Origin: Magicicada septendecula
Lineage: Eukaryota > Arthropoda > Insecta > Hemiptera > Cicadidae
Direction of reading: 5' to 3'
DNA: 64,000 nucleotides
Assembly (NCBI GenBank): GCA_034769895.1
Contig: CM068375.1
Coordinates: 253,001,542-253,065,541 of the forward strand
Part shown: in pieces, positions 44,456 through 58,367 of the stretch
How the letters are laid out: each line of letters opens with the position of its first letter
Numbering within the stretch: the stretch's first letter is position 1
Notes under the pieces: generated by a model
What the model saw: the letters and a program-made list of their open reading frames with translations, nothing else
Told to the model about the DNA's origin: nothing
Databases searched by the model: none
Made by a program: the position numbers and the translations under genes

Positions 44456-45680
44456 AGGTAAATTTATATATAAATATTAAATGTATTATATACATCAAGA
44501 AACGGACTGTAGCAGAAAGTGATTGAAATAATATAACCATACAAGGTAAATAAGCCTACAGTGAAAAAACGAAAAGTGAGGTTATAAAACAAATGCAAAA
44601 ACAAAAGTGTATAGTGAAATAAATAGTGAAGTGAATATCAAATTAAGTGAAATCAACTACCAAATAACGGATAACAAATCATCTCTCACATAAATATACA
44701 TTAACATGTACACAAACAACATAACCACAATTCCATATAACCACATTACCAAATTGTTAAACAAATTTCAAACACGAAAAAAACAACTAATGAACACAAA
44801 CATGAACATATACTTCAATCGACAATGCCAAAAACATAAATTAACACCTAAATACATCAACATAAACACAAACAACAAAAATATGACTGCACAAAAAACT
44901 ATAAAACAAGCACAAAGGCTATGGATACAAAACGAAATTAATCAATTATACAGTAAGAAAAATAGCATAACACTAGACATATACAAACTACACTTAGAGC
45001 TAACAAGTTTATTACATCCAATCACTTGGAATAATAAATACAATAACATAGAAAATAAAATAAGATTTGAAAAAACAAAAAGACTTATACAATCAACAAA
45101 AAACTTAACACATTAAAACAACAAAACAAAAATCAAGAACAAAAAAACAAAAATAAACACACATTTTACCCTCGAACCATTAACCTTAGCAATACAGAAT
45201 TTAACAAAAAAGAAACAGAATATTTAAACAATATGTCAAAAACTAACATAACCCAAAATGCAAACAAAAATCTAGAAAATTTAATAGTAGAAACAGAATT
45301 TGCCATTAACCTAATAAAAGACAATATACAAGAAGAAAAAAGAACAGAAGCAACACATATAATTAAAAAAATAATCACTAGCGAAATGAAAAACAAAGAT
45401 AAACAAAAGAAAAACAATAAAAGAAATTAAAAATAAAGTAAAGAACAATAATTTAATAATAACTAAAGCAGACAAAATTCAAGCAACAGTAATCATCGAT
45501 AAAGCAGACTACATCAAAAAAACCGAAGACTTCATCAACAATAATAAATGCGTACAACTAGATAAAAACCCAACAGAAAACTATCTTAAACAAACAATAA
45601 AACTAATAAAAACAACTAAAAACATTTTCAACAATAAAAACATAGACATATATATAAACAATAATCCAGAACCACCTAAA

Positions 45681-46505
45681 ATGAATAGCCTAATAAAAAT
45701 ACACAAATTAAACAACCCAATACGACCATTGATCAATTTCAAAAAAGCTCCTACATACAAAATAGCAAAAATAATAGCACAAAAACTAAAAAGTAACCAT
45801 CTAACAAATAACCATCATAACATAAAAAATACATACGAATTAATAGACAAACTAAAAATAATAAATATAAATGAAAATACATTTTTCACATCATATGACT
45901 TAACAAACATGTACACTAATATCCCAGTAGAAGAAACAATTGACATAATAATAAACAAACTTAAAGAACAAAATGAAAACAAACAATATATAACCGAAAT
46001 AAAAAATAGTCTCCAACTAATACTAAAACAAAATTACTTTGAATTTAATAGCAAAATTTATCAACAGAAAGAAGGTTTAGCAATGGGATCACCATTATCA
46101 AGCATAATAGCAGAAATATTCCTACAACACATAGACACCAAAATACAAAATATCATAAAAACACATGACCCAAATGGCATATGGATAAGATATGCAGATG
46201 ATGGACTATATGTATCAAATAACAAAAACACAAATGCAGAGAACATACTGAAACAAATCAATAACATACATCCCAAAATACAATTCACAGAAGAAAAAGA
46301 AAAACATAACAAAATCAACTATTTAGACATAACCATCACAAGATATAACAAACACATACAATATGCAATATATAGAAAACCAACTTCCACTAACATCATT
46401 ATACCTAACCATTCTGATCACCCACCACAACATAAAATGGCAGCATTTTATTCGTTATTTAACAGAATGTACAAAATACCCCTAAACAAACAAGAAACTG
46501 AATAA
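45681..46505 (+). CDS. E15 RT core, 274 aa, Asp retained
   Basis: Motif A is SYDLTNMYTNIP, the first unit from the left with Leu in place of Ile after the Asp. Motifs B and C and the thumb are intact. It ends at the shared TAA after ETE. Confidence 0.83.
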   Translation: MNSLIKIHKLNNPIRPLINFKKAPTYKIAKIIAQKLKSNHLTNNHHNIKNTYELIDKLKIININENTFFTSYDLTNMYTNIPVEETIDIIINKLKEQNENKQYITEIKNSLQLILKQNYFEFNSKIYQQKEGLAMGSPLSSIIAEIFLQHIDTKIQNIIKTHDPNGIWIRYADDGLYVSNNKNTNAENILKQINNIHPKIQFTEEKEKHNKINYLDITITRYNKHIQYAIYRKPTSTNIIIPNHSDHPPQHKMAAFYSLFNRMYKIPLNKQETE

Positions 46506-46814
46506 GAAAGAAATATAATATACCAAATTGGTTATGCAAATGGATACAATAAAAATACTATTATCAAAATAGAAAATAAAATCAAATACAAAATAAAAAC
46601 TGAACAATTAAGAATTAATCAAACTGAACAACACATAAATAATAACAACAACAAAAAATGGGCCACATTCACATATATAAATAATAAAATGACGAAACTA
46701 ACAAAACTATTTAAAAACACAGATATAAAAATAGCATACAAAACTAATAAAAATAAATTACAAAATCTAAATAGCTCACATAACAAAGATAATACAACAA
46801 CCAACGGTATATAA

Positions 46815-47249
46815 AAAATTGAGTGCCAAGATTGCAATAAATGTTATATAGGACAAACAAAAAAACAGCTGAAAAAACGTTATTTTGAACACCTAAATGC
46901 ATACAAAAAACCAGATATATATAAATCCAATTTAGCCACACATGCAATAAACACAGGACATGAATTCCCAGACATAACCAATGTAACACTAATAAAACAT
47001 ATACCACACAAAGGCACCATAATGAACATTTGGGAAAATTTACAGATTTACAAACATAAAACACAAAACAAACTAATACCAGAACAAATACAAATCAATA
47101 CAAAACATGACACAATATTCAAAGCACTCAACATCGAAAATACACAAAATACAAAAACAGATACCACAGCCACACACAATAATGCAACTTTAAAAGACCA
47201 AAGACCAACAAACTGCCTTAATAACATCCAGAAGCCAACACACAAATAA
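46815..47249 (+). pseudogene. E15 GIY-YIG endonuclease frame
   Basis: Same domain, open for 144 codons after Gly-Ile-TAA, no private change in the key motifs. Confidence 0.8.
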
Positions 47250-47260
47250 TTCACCAGAAA

Positions 47261-47335
47261 CAAGATGGCGAAGGCTGAAGATGAGAGTACAGGAACTCTC
47301 GAAACATTTTCCACAAATAGAAAAATAACATCTTG
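47261..47335 (+). ncRNA. Hammerhead ribozyme-like element, E16 (stem III broken)
   Basis: ACATTTT variant; other parts as in E1. Confidence 0.6.
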
Positions 47336-48565
47336 AGGTAAATTTATATATAAATATTAAATGTATTATATACATCAAGAAACGGACTGTAGCAGAAAGT
47401 GATTGAAATAATATAACCATACAAGGTAAATAAGCCTACAGTGAAAAAACGAAAAGTGAGGTTATAAAACAAATGCAAAAACAAAAGTGTATAGTGAAAA
47501 AAATAGTGAAGTGAATATCAAATTAAGTGAAATCAACTACCAAATAACGGATAACAAATCATCTCTCACATAAATATACATTAACATGTACACAAACAAC
47601 ATAACCACAATTCCATATAACCACATTACCAAATTGTTAAACAAATTTCAAACACGAAAAAAACAACTAATTAACACAAACATGAACATATACTTCAATA
47701 GACAATGCCAAAAACATAAATTAACACCTAAATACATCAACATAAACACAAACAACAAAAATATGACTGCACAAAAAACTATAAAACAAGCACAAAGGCT
47801 ATGGATACAAAACGAAATTAATCAATTATACAGTAAGAAAAATAGCATAACACTAGACATATACAAACTACACTTAGAGCTAACAAGTTTATTACATCCA
47901 ATCACTTGGAATAATAAATACAATAACATAGAAAATAAAATAAGATTTGAAAAAACAAAAACACTTATACAATCAACAAAAAACTTAACACATTAAAACA
48001 ACAAAACAAAAATCAAGAACAAAAAAACAAAAATAAACACACATTTTACCCTCGAACCATTAACCTTAGCAATACAGAATTTAACAAAAAAGAAACAGAA
48101 TATTTAAACAATATGTCAATATGTTAACTAACATAACCCAAAATGCAAACAAAAATCTAGAAAATTTAATAGTAGAAACAGAATTTGCCATTAACCTAAT
48201 AAAAGACAATATACAAGAAGAAAAAAGAACAGAAGCAACACATATAATTAAAAAAATAATCACTAGCGAAATGAAAAACAAAGATAAACAAAAGAAAAAC
48301 AATAAAAGAAATTAAAAATAAAGTAAAGAACAATAATTTAATAATAACTAAAGCAGACAAAAGTCAAGCAACAGTAATCATCGATAAAGCAGACTACATC
48401 AAAAAAACCGAAGACTTTATCAACAATAATAAATGCGTACAACTAGATAAAAACCCAACAGAAAACTATCTTAAACAAACAATAAAACTAATAAAAACAA
48501 CTAAAAACATTTTCAACAATAAAAACATAGACATATATATAAACAATAATCCAGAACCACCTAAA

Positions 48566-49390
48566 ATGAATAGCCTAATAAAAATACACAAATTAAACAA
48601 CCCAATACGACCATTAATCAATTTCAAAAAAGCTCCTACATACAAAATAGGAAAAATAATAGCACAAAAACTAAAAAGTAACCATCTAACAAATAACCAT
48701 CATAACATAAAAAATACATACGAATTAATAGACAAACTAAAAATAATAAATATAAATGAAAATACATTTTTCACATCATATGACTTAACAAACATGTACA
48801 CTAATATCCCAGTAGAAGAAACAATTGACATAATAATAAACAAACTTAAAGAACAAAATGAAAACAAACAATATATAACCGAAATAAAAAATAGTCTCCA
48901 ACTAATACTAAAACAAAATTACTTTGAATTTAATAGCAAAATTTATCAACAGATAGAAGGTTTAGCAATGGGATCACCATTATCAAGCATAATAGCAGAA
49001 ATATTCCTACAACACATAGACACCAAAATACAAAATATCATAAAAACACATGACCCAAATGGCATATGGATAAGATATGCAGATGATGGACTATATGTAT
49101 CAAATAACAAAAACACAAATGCAGAGAACATACTGAAACAAATCAATAACATACATCCCAAAATACAATTCACAGAAGAAAAAGAAAAACATAACAAAAT
49201 CAACTATTTAGACATAACCATCACAAGATATAACAAACACATACAATATGCAATATATAGAAAACCAACTTCCACTAACATCATTATACCTAACCATTCT
49301 GATCACCCACCACAACATAAAATGGCAGCATTTTATTCGTTATTTAACAGAATGTACAAAATACCCCTAAACAAACAAGAAACTGAATAA
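48566..49390 (+). CDS. E16 RT core, 274 aa, Asp retained
   Basis: SYDLTNMYTNIP, GLAMGSPLSS, YADD, RKPTST. Private KIGK replaces KIAK, and QQIEG replaces QQKEG just before motif B, a change shared with E17 and E18. Confidence 0.82.
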   Translation: MNSLIKIHKLNNPIRPLINFKKAPTYKIGKIIAQKLKSNHLTNNHHNIKNTYELIDKLKIININENTFFTSYDLTNMYTNIPVEETIDIIINKLKEQNENKQYITEIKNSLQLILKQNYFEFNSKIYQQIEGLAMGSPLSSIIAEIFLQHIDTKIQNIIKTHDPNGIWIRYADDGLYVSNNKNTNAENILKQINNIHPKIQFTEEKEKHNKINYLDITITRYNKHIQYAIYRKPTSTNIIIPNHSDHPPQHKMAAFYSLFNRMYKIPLNKQETE

Positions 49391-49699
49391 GAAAGAAATA
49401 TAATATACCAAATTGGTTATGCAAATGGATACAATAAAAATACTATTATCAAAATAGAAAATAAAATCAAATAAAAAATATAAACTGAACAATTAATAAT
49501 TAATCAAACTGAACAACACATAAATAATAACAACAACAAAAAATGGGCCACATTCACATATATAAATAATAAAATGACAAAACTAACAAAACTATTTAAA
49601 AACACAGATATAAAAATAGCATACAAAACTAATAAAAATAAATTACAAAATCTAAATAGCTCACATAACAAAGATAATACAACAACCAACGGTATATAA

Positions 49700-50134
49700 A
49701 ACATTGAGTGCCAAGATTGCAATAAATGTTATATAGGACAAACAAAAAAACAGCTGAAAAAACGTTATTTTGAACACCTAAATGCATACAAAAAACCAGA
49801 TATATATAAATCCAATTTAGCCACACATGCAATAAACACAGGACATGAATTCCCAGACATAACCAATGTAACACTAATAAAACATATACCACACAAAGGC
49901 ACCATAATGAACATTTGGGAAAATTTACAGATTTACAAACATAAAACACAAAACAAACTAATACCAGAACAAATACAAATCAATACAAAACATGACACAA
50001 TATTCAAAGCACTCAACATCGAAAATACACAAAATACAAAAACAGATACCACAGCCACACACAATAATGCAACTTTAAAAGACCAAAGACCAACAAACTG
50101 CCTTAATAACATCCAGAAGCCAACACACAAATAA
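49700..50134 (+). pseudogene. E16 GIY-YIG endonuclease frame
   Basis: Same domain. The first codon after the stop is AAC (Asn) instead of AAA (Lys), as also in E17, E18 and E20. Confidence 0.8.
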
Positions 50135-50145
50135 TTCACCAGAAA

Positions 50146-50220
50146 CAAGATGGCGAAGGCTGAAGATGAGAGTACAGGAACTCTCGAAACATTTTCCACA
50201 AATAGAAAAATAACATCTTG
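50146..50220 (+). ncRNA. Hammerhead ribozyme-like element, E17 (stem III broken)
   Basis: ACATTTT variant; other parts as in E1. Confidence 0.6.
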
Positions 50221-51456
50221 AGGTAAATTTATATATAAATATTAAATGTATTATATACATCAAGAAACAGACTGTAGCAGAAAGTGATTGAAATAATATA
50301 ACCATACAAGGTAAATAAGCCTACAGTGAAAAAACGAAAAGTGAGGTTATAAAACAAATGCAAAAACAAATGCAAAAACAAAAGTGTATAGTGAAAAAAA
50401 TAGTGAAGTGAATATCAAATTAAGTGAAATCAACTACCAAATAACGGATAACAAATCATCTCTCACATAAATATACATTAACATGTACACAAACAACATA
50501 ACCACAATTCCATATAACCACATTACCAAATTGTTAAACAAATTTCAAACACGAAAAAAACAACTAATTAACACAAACATGAACATATACTTCAATAGAC
50601 AATGCCAAAAACATAAATTAACACCTAAATACATCAACATAAACACAAACAACAAAAATATGACTGCACAAAAAACTATAAAACAAGCACAAAGGCTATG
50701 GATACAAAACGAAATTAATCAATTATACAGTAAGAAAAATAGCATAACACTAGACATATACAAACTACACTTAGAGCTAACAAGTTTATTACATCCAATC
50801 ACTTGGAATAATAAATACAATAACATAGAAAATAAAATAAGATTTGAAAAAACAAAAACACTTATACAATCAACAAAAAACTTAACACATTAAAAAACAA
50901 AACAAAAATCAAGAACAAAAAAACAAAAATAAACACACATTTTACCCTCGAACCATTAACCTTAGCAATACAGAATTTAACAAAAAAGAAACAGAATATT
51001 TAAACAATATGTCAAAAACTAACATAACCCAAAATGCAAACAAAAATCTAGAAAATTTAATAGTAGAAACAGAATTTGCCATTAACCTAATAAAAGACAA
51101 TATACAAGAAGAAAAAAGAACAGAAGCAACACATATAATTAAAAAAATAATCACTAGCGAAATGAAAAACAAAGATAAACAAAAGAAAAACAATAAAAGA
51201 AATTAAAAATAAAGTAAAGAACAATAATTTAATAATAACTAAAGCAGACAAAAGTCAAGCAACAGTAATCATCGATAAAGCAGACTACATCAAAAAAACC
51301 GAAGACTTCATCAACAATAATAAATGCGTACAACTAGATAAAAACCCAACAGAAAACTATCTTAAACAAACAATAAAACTAATAAAAACAACTAAAAACA
51401 TTTTCAACAATAAAAACATAGTCATATATATAAACAATAATCCAGAACCACCTAAA

Positions 51457-52281
51457 ATGAATAGCCTAATAAAAATACACAAATTAAACAACCCAATACG
51501 ACCATTAATCAATTTCAAAAAAGCTCCTACATACAAAATAGCAAAAATAATAGCACAAAAACTAAAAAGTAACCATCTAACAAATAACCATCATAACATA
51601 AAAAATACATACGAATTAATAGACAAACTAAAAATAATAAATATAAATGAAAATACATTTTTCACATCATATGACTTAACAAACATGTACACTAATATCC
51701 CAGTAGAAGAAACAATTGACATAATAATAAACAAACTTAAAGAACAAAATGAAAACAAACAATATATAACCGAAATAAAAAATAGTCTCCAACTAATACT
51801 AAAACAAAATTACTTTGAATTTAATAGCAAAATTTATCAACAGATAGAAGGTTTAGCAATGGGATCACCATTATCAAGCATAATAGCAGAAATATTCCTA
51901 CAACACATAGACACCAAAATACAAAATATCATAAAAACACATGACCCAAATGGCATATGGATAAGATATGCAGATGATGGACTATATGTATCAAATAACA
52001 AAAACACAAATGCAGAGAACATACTGAAACAAATCAATAACATACATCCCAAAATACAATTCACAGAAGAAAAAGAAAAACATAACAAAATCAACTATTT
52101 AGACATAACCATCACAAGATATAACAAACACATACAATATGCAATATATAGAAAACCAACTTCCACTAACATCATTATACCTAACCATTCTGATCACCCA
52201 CCACAACATAAAATGGCAGCATTTTATTCGTTATTTAACAGAATGTACAAAATACCCCTAAACAAACAAGAAACTGAATAA
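51457..52281 (+). CDS. E17 RT core, 274 aa, Asp retained
   Basis: Identical to the E16 core except that KIAK is restored. QQIEG precedes motif B. All three palm Asp residues are present. Confidence 0.82.
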   Translation: MNSLIKIHKLNNPIRPLINFKKAPTYKIAKIIAQKLKSNHLTNNHHNIKNTYELIDKLKIININENTFFTSYDLTNMYTNIPVEETIDIIINKLKEQNENKQYITEIKNSLQLILKQNYFEFNSKIYQQIEGLAMGSPLSSIIAEIFLQHIDTKIQNIIKTHDPNGIWIRYADDGLYVSNNKNTNAENILKQINNIHPKIQFTEEKEKHNKINYLDITITRYNKHIQYAIYRKPTSTNIIIPNHSDHPPQHKMAAFYSLFNRMYKIPLNKQETE

Positions 52282-52590
52282 GAAAGAAATATAATATACC
52301 AAATTGGTTATGCAAATGGATACAATAAAAATACTATTATCAAAATAGAAAATAAAATCAAATAAAAAATATAAAATGAACAATTAATAATTAATCAAAC
52401 TGAACAACACATAAATAATAACAACAACAAAAAATGGGCCACATTCACATATATAAATAATAAAATGACAAAACTAACAAAACTATTTAAAAACACAGAT
52501 ATAAAAATAGCATACAAAACTAATAAAAATAAATTACAAAATCTAAATAGCTCACATAACAAAGATAATACAACAACCAACGGTATATAA

Positions 52591-53025
52591 AACATTGAGT
52601 GCCAAGATTGCAATAAATGTTATATAGGACAAACAAAAAAACAGCTGAAAAAACGTTATTTTGAACACCTAAATGCATACAAAAAACCAGATATATATAA
52701 ATCCAATTTAGCCACACATGCAATAAACACAGGACATGAATTCCCAGACATAACCAATGTAACACTAATAAAACATATACCACACAAAGGCACCATAATG
52801 AACATTTGGGAAAATTTACAGATTTACAAACATAAAACACAAAACAAACTAATACCAGAACAAATACAAATCAATACAAAACATGACACAATATTCAAAG
52901 CACTCAACATCGAAAATACACAAAATACAAAAACAGATACCACAGCCACACACAATAATGCAACTTTAAAAGACCAAAGACCAACAAACTGCCTTAATAA
53001 CATCCAGAAGCCAACACACAAATAA
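52591..53025 (+). pseudogene. E17 GIY-YIG endonuclease frame
   Basis: Same domain with Asn directly after the stop. YIGQT, KKR..EH and NIWEN are intact. Confidence 0.8.
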
Positions 53026-53036
53026 TTCACCAGAAA

Positions 53037-53111
53037 CAAGATGGCGAAGGCTGAAGATGAGAGTACAGGAACTCTCGAAACATTTTCCACAAATAGAAAA
53101 ATAACATCTTG
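53037..53111 (+). ncRNA. Hammerhead ribozyme-like element, E18 (stem III broken)
   Basis: ACATTTT variant; other parts as in E1. Confidence 0.6.
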
Positions 53112-54347
53112 AGGTAAATTTATATATAAATATTAAATGTATTATATACATCAAGAAACAGACTGTAGCAGAAAGTGATTGAAATAATATAACCATACAA
53201 GGTAAATAAGCCTACAGTGAAAAAACGAAAAGTGAGGTTATAAAACAAATGCAAAAACAAATGCAAAAACAAAAGTGTATAGTGAAAAAAATAGTGAAGT
53301 GAATATCAAATTAAGTGAAATCAACTACCAAATAACGGATAACAAATCATCTCTCACATAAATATACATTAACATGTACACAAACAACATAACCACAATT
53401 CCATATAACCACATTACCAAATTGTTAAACAAATTTCAAACACGAAAAAAACAACTAATTAACACAAACATGAACATATACTTCAATAGACAATGCCAAA
53501 AACATAAATTAACACCTAAATACATCAACATAAACACAAACAACAAAAATATGACTGCACAAAAAACTATAAAACAAGCACAAAGGCTATGGATACAAAA
53601 CGAAATTAATCAATTATACAGTAAGAAAAATAGCATAACACTAGACATATACAAACTACACTTAGAGCTAACAAGTTTATTACATCCAATCACTTGGAAT
53701 AATAAATACAATAACATAGAAAATAAAATAAGATTTGAAAAAACAAAAACACTTATACAATCAACAAAAAACTTAACACATTAAAAAACAAAACAAAAAT
53801 CAAGAACAAAAAAACAAAAATAAACACACATTTTACCCTCGAACCATTAACCTTAGCAATACAGAATTTAACAAAAAAGAAACAGAATATTTAAACAATA
53901 TGTCAAAAACTAACATAACCCAAAATGCAAACAAAAATCTAGAAAATTTAATAGTAGAAACAGAATTTGCCATTAACCTAATAAAAGACAATATACAAGA
54001 AGAAAAAAGAACAGAAGCAACACATATAATTAAAAAAATAATCACTAGCGAAATGAAAAACAAAGATAAACAAAAGAAAAACAATAAAAGAAATTAAAAA
54101 TAAAGTAAAGAACAATAATTTAATAATAACTAAAGCAGACAAAAGTCAAGCAACAGTAATCATCGATAAAGCAGACTACATCAAAAAAACCGAAGACTTT
54201 ATCAACAATAATAAATGCGTACAACTAGATAAAAACCCAACAGAAAACTATCTTAAACAAACAATAAAACTAATAAAAACAACTAAAAACATTTTCAACA
54301 ATAAAAACATAGACATATATATAAACAATAATCCAGAACCACCTAAA

Positions 54348-55172
54348 ATGAATAGCCTAATAAAAATACACAAATTAAACAACCCAATACGACCATTAAT
54401 CAATTTCAAAAAAGCTCCTACATACAAAATAGCAAAAATAATAGCACAAAAACTAAAAAGTAACCATCTAACAAATAACCATCATAACATAAAAAATACA
54501 TACGAATTAATAGACAAACTAAAAATAATAAATATAAATGAAAATACATTTTTCACATCATATGACTTAACAAACATGTACACTAATATCCCAGTAGAAG
54601 AAACAATTGACATAATAATAAACAAACTTAAAGAACAAAATGAAAACAAACAATATATAACCGAAATAAAAAATAGTCTCCAACTAATACTAAAACAAAA
54701 TTACTTTGAATTTAATAGCAAAATTTATCAACAGATAGAAGGTTTAGCAATGGGATCACCATTATCAAGCATAATAGCAGAAATATTCCTACAACACATA
54801 GACACCAAAATACAAAATATCATAAAAACACATGACCCAAATGGCATATGGATAAGATATGCAGATGATGGACTATATGTATCAAATAACAAAAACACAA
54901 ATGCAGAGAACATACTGAAACAAATCAATAACATACATCCCAAAATACAATTCACAGAAGAAAAAGAAAAACATAACAAAATCAACTATTTAGACATAAC
55001 CATCACAAGATATAACAAACACATACAATATGCAATATATAGAAAATCAACTTCCACTAACATCATTATACCTAACCATTCTGATCACCCACCACAACAT
55101 AAAATGGCAGCATTTTATTCGTTATTTAACAGAATGTACAAAATACCCCTAAACAAACAAGAAACTGAATAA
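54348..55172 (+). CDS. E18 RT core, 274 aa, thumb Pro to Ser
   Basis: Motifs A (SYDLTNMYT), B and C are intact. The conserved thumb signature RKPTST has become RKSTST, a change passed on in nucleotide sequence to E19 and E20 (GAAAATCAACTTCC). Confidence 0.81.
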   Translation: MNSLIKIHKLNNPIRPLINFKKAPTYKIAKIIAQKLKSNHLTNNHHNIKNTYELIDKLKIININENTFFTSYDLTNMYTNIPVEETIDIIINKLKEQNENKQYITEIKNSLQLILKQNYFEFNSKIYQQIEGLAMGSPLSSIIAEIFLQHIDTKIQNIIKTHDPNGIWIRYADDGLYVSNNKNTNAENILKQINNIHPKIQFTEEKEKHNKINYLDITITRYNKHIQYAIYRKSTSTNIIIPNHSDHPPQHKMAAFYSLFNRMYKIPLNKQETE

Positions 55173-55481
55173 GAAAGAAATATAATATACCAAATTGGTT
55201 ATGCAAATGGATACAATAAAAATACTATTATCAAAATAGAAAATAAAATCAAATACAAAATAAAAACTGAACAATTAAGAATTAATCAAACTGAACAACA
55301 CATAAATAATAACAACAACAAAAAATGGGCCACATTCACATATATAAATAATAAAATGACAAAACTAACAAAACTATTTAAAGACACAGATATAAAAATA
55401 GCATACAAAACTAATAAAAATAAATTACAAAATCTAAATAGCTCACATAACAAAGATAATACAACAACCAACGGTATATAA

Positions 55482-55916
55482 AACATTGAGTGCCAAGATT
55501 GCAATAAATGTTATATAGGACAAACAAAAAAACAGCTGAAAAAACGTTATTTTGAACACCTAAATGCATACAAAAAACCAGATATATATAAATCCAATTT
55601 AGCCACACATGCAATAAACACAGGACATGAATTCCCAGACATAACCAATGTAACACTAATAAAACATATACCACACAAAGGCACCATAATGAACATTTGG
55701 GAAAATTTACAGATTTACAAACATAAAACACAAAACAAACTAATACCAGAACAAATACAAATCAATACAAAACATGACACAATATTCAAAGCACTCAACA
55801 TCGAAAATACACAAAATACAAAAACAGATACCACAGCCACACACAATAATGCAACTTTAAAAGACCAAAGACCAACAAACTGCCTTAATAACATCCAGAA
55901 GCCAACACACAAATAA
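55482..55916 (+). pseudogene. E18 GIY-YIG endonuclease frame
   Basis: Same domain with Asn directly after the stop and no lesion in the remaining motifs. Confidence 0.8.
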
Positions 55917-55927
55917 TTCACCAGAAA

Positions 55928-56002
55928 CAAGATGGCGAAGGCTGAAGATGAGAGTACAGGAACTCTCGAAACATTTTCCACAAATAGAAAAATAACATCT
56001 TG
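55928..56002 (+). ncRNA. Hammerhead ribozyme-like element, E19 (stem III broken)
   Basis: ACATTTT variant; other parts as in E1. Confidence 0.6.
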
Positions 56003-57243
56003 AGGTAAATTTATATATAAATATTAAATGTATTATATACATCAAGAAACAGACTGTAGCAGAAAGTGATTGAAATAATATAACCATACAAGGTAAATAA
56101 GCCTACAGTGAAAAAACGAAAAGTGAGGTTATAAAACAAATGCAAAAACAAATGCAAAAACAAAAGTGTATAGTGAAAAAAATAGTGAAGTGAATATCAA
56201 ATTAAGTGAAATCAACTACCAAATAACGGAAAACAAATCATCTCTCACATAAATATACATTAACATGTACACAAACAACATAACCACAATTCCATATAAC
56301 CACATTACCAAATTGTTAAACAAATTTCAAACACGAAAAAAACAACTAATTAACACAAACATGAACATATACTTCAATAGACAATGCCAAAAACATAAAT
56401 TAACACCTAAATACATCAACATAAACACAAACAACAAAAATATGACTGCACAAAAAACTATAAAACAAGCACAAAGGCTATGGATACAAAACGAAATTAA
56501 TCAATTATACAGTAAGAAAAATAGCATAACACTAGACATATACAAACTACACTTAGAGCTAACAAGTTTATTACATCCAATCACTTGGAATAATAAATAC
56601 AATAACATAGAAAATAAAATAAGATTTGAAAAAACAAAAACACTTATACAATCAACAAAAAACTTAACACATTAAAAAACAAAACAAAAATCAAGAACAA
56701 AAAAACAAAAATAAACACACATTTTACCCTCGAACCATTAACCTTAGCAATACAGAATTTAACAAAAAAGAAACAGAATATTTAAACAATATGTCAATAT
56801 GTTAACTAACATAACCCAAAATGCAAACAAAAATCTAGAAAATTTAATAGTAGAAACAGAATTTGCCATTAACCTAATAAAAGACAATATACAAGAAGAA
56901 AAAAGAACAGAAGCAACACATATAATTAAAAAAATAATCACTAGCGAAATGAAAAACAAAGATAAACAAAAGAAAAACAATAAAAGAAATTAAAAATAAA
57001 GTAAAGAACAATAATTTAATAATAACTAAAGCAGACAAAAGTCAAGCAACAGTAATCATCGATAAAGCAGACTACATCAAAAAAACCGAAGACTTTATCA
57101 ACAATAATAAATGCGTACAACTAGATAAAAACCCAACAGAAAACTATCTTAAACAAACAATAAAACTAATAAAAACAACTAAAAACATTTTCAACAATAA
57201 AAACATTGACATATATATAAACAATAATCCAGAACCACCTAAA

Positions 57244-57672
57244 ATGAATAGCCTAATAAAAATACACAAATTAAACAACCCAATACGACCATTAATCAAT
57301 TTCAAAAAAGGTCCTACATACAAAATAGCACAAATAATAGCACAAAAACTAAAAAGTAACAATCTAACAAATAACCATCATAACATAAAAAATACATACG
57401 AATTAATAGACAAACTAAAAATAATAAATATAAATGAAAATACATTTTTCACATCATATGACTTAACAAACATGTACACTAATATCCCAGTAGAAGAAAC
57501 AATTGACATAATAATAAACAAACTTAAAGAACAAAATGAAAACAAACAATATATAACCGAAATAAAAAATAGTCTCCAACTAATACTAAAACAAAATTAC
57601 TTTGAATTTAATAGCAAAATTTATCAACAGAAAGAAGGTTTAGCAATGGGATCACCATTATCAAGCATATAG
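57244..57672 (+). CDS. E19 RT fragment ending in motif B, 142 aa
   Basis: MNSLIKIHK to GLAMGSPLSSI. Asp is kept in motif A. KKGPTYKIAQ and SNNLTN are shared only with E20. YADD and the thumb lie downstream in another frame. Confidence 0.78.
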   Translation: MNSLIKIHKLNNPIRPLINFKKGPTYKIAQIIAQKLKSNNLTNNHHNIKNTYELIDKLKIININENTFFTSYDLTNMYTNIPVEETIDIIINKLKEQNENKQYITEIKNSLQLILKQNYFEFNSKIYQQKEGLAMGSPLSSI

Positions 57673-58367
57673 CAGAAATATTCCTCCAACACATAAACAC
57701 CAAAATACAAAATATCATAAAAACACATGACCCAAATGGCATATGGATAAGATATGCAGATGATGGACTATATGTATCAAATAACAAAAACACAAATGCA
57801 GAGAACATACTGAAACAAATCAATAACATACATCCCAAAATACAATTCACAGAAGAAAAAGAAAAACATAACAAAATCAACTATTTAGACATAACCATCA
57901 CAAGATATAACAAACACATACAATATGCAATATATAGAAAATCAACTTCCACTAACATCATTATACCTAACCATTCTGATCACCCACCACAACATAAAAT
58001 GGCAGCATTTTATTCGTTATTTAACAGAATGTACAAAATACCCCTAAACAAACAAGAAACTGAATAAGAAAGAAATATAATATACCAAATTGGTTATGCA
58101 AATGGATACAATAAAAATACTATTATCAAAATAGAAAATAAAATCAAATACAAAATAAAAACTGAACAATTAAGAATTAATCAAACTGAACAACACATAA
58201 ATAATAACAACAACAAAAAATGGGCCACATTCACATATATAAATAATAAAATGACAAAACTATTTAAAAACACAGATATAAAAATAGCATACAAAACTAA
58301 TAAAAATAAATTACGAAATCTAAATAGCTCACATAACAAAGATAATACAACAACCAACGGTATATAA

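Larger units (their letters stand above)
44706..47249 (+). pseudogene. E15: degenerate Penelope-like polyprotein, right-block type
   Basis: The N-terminal region is open for 136 aa (44706-45116), with a Trp-containing segment AQRLWIQNEINQLYSKK, and ends KNLTH at the shared frame change. The RT starts MSKTN (45233-45430) and is broken by the 7-base deletion. The core is open with Asp. The ATG of the connection frame is ATT, though the frame stays open. EN is open 46815-47249. This unit keeps the full predicted ribozyme stem III. Confidence 0.88.
47586..50134 (+). pseudogene. E16: degenerate Penelope-like polyprotein, right-block type
   Basis: Open 136-aa N-terminal region (47586-47996; KQLINT where earlier units have KQLMNT). 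The MLTN insertion is present, the 7-base deletion follows, and the core is open with Asp. The connection segment has an added stop near 49475 (AAATAAAAAATATAAAC). EN is open 49700-50134. Confidence 0.87.
50483..53025 (+). pseudogene. E17: degenerate Penelope-like polyprotein, right-block type
   Basis: N-terminal 136 aa open (50483-50893). MSKTN-type RT lead-in without the MLTN insertion, 7-base deletion, open core with Asp. The connection segment has the same added stop as E16 (about 52367). EN is open 52591-53025. The leader has a 12-bp duplication of CAAATGCAAAAA. Confidence 0.87.
53374..55916 (+). pseudogene. E18: degenerate Penelope-like polyprotein, right-block type
   Basis: Close to E17, including the 12-bp leader duplication and QQIEG. 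It differs by a normal connection segment apart from the ATG to ATT change, and by KSTST in the thumb. N-terminal frame 53374-53784; EN open 55482-55916. Confidence 0.87.
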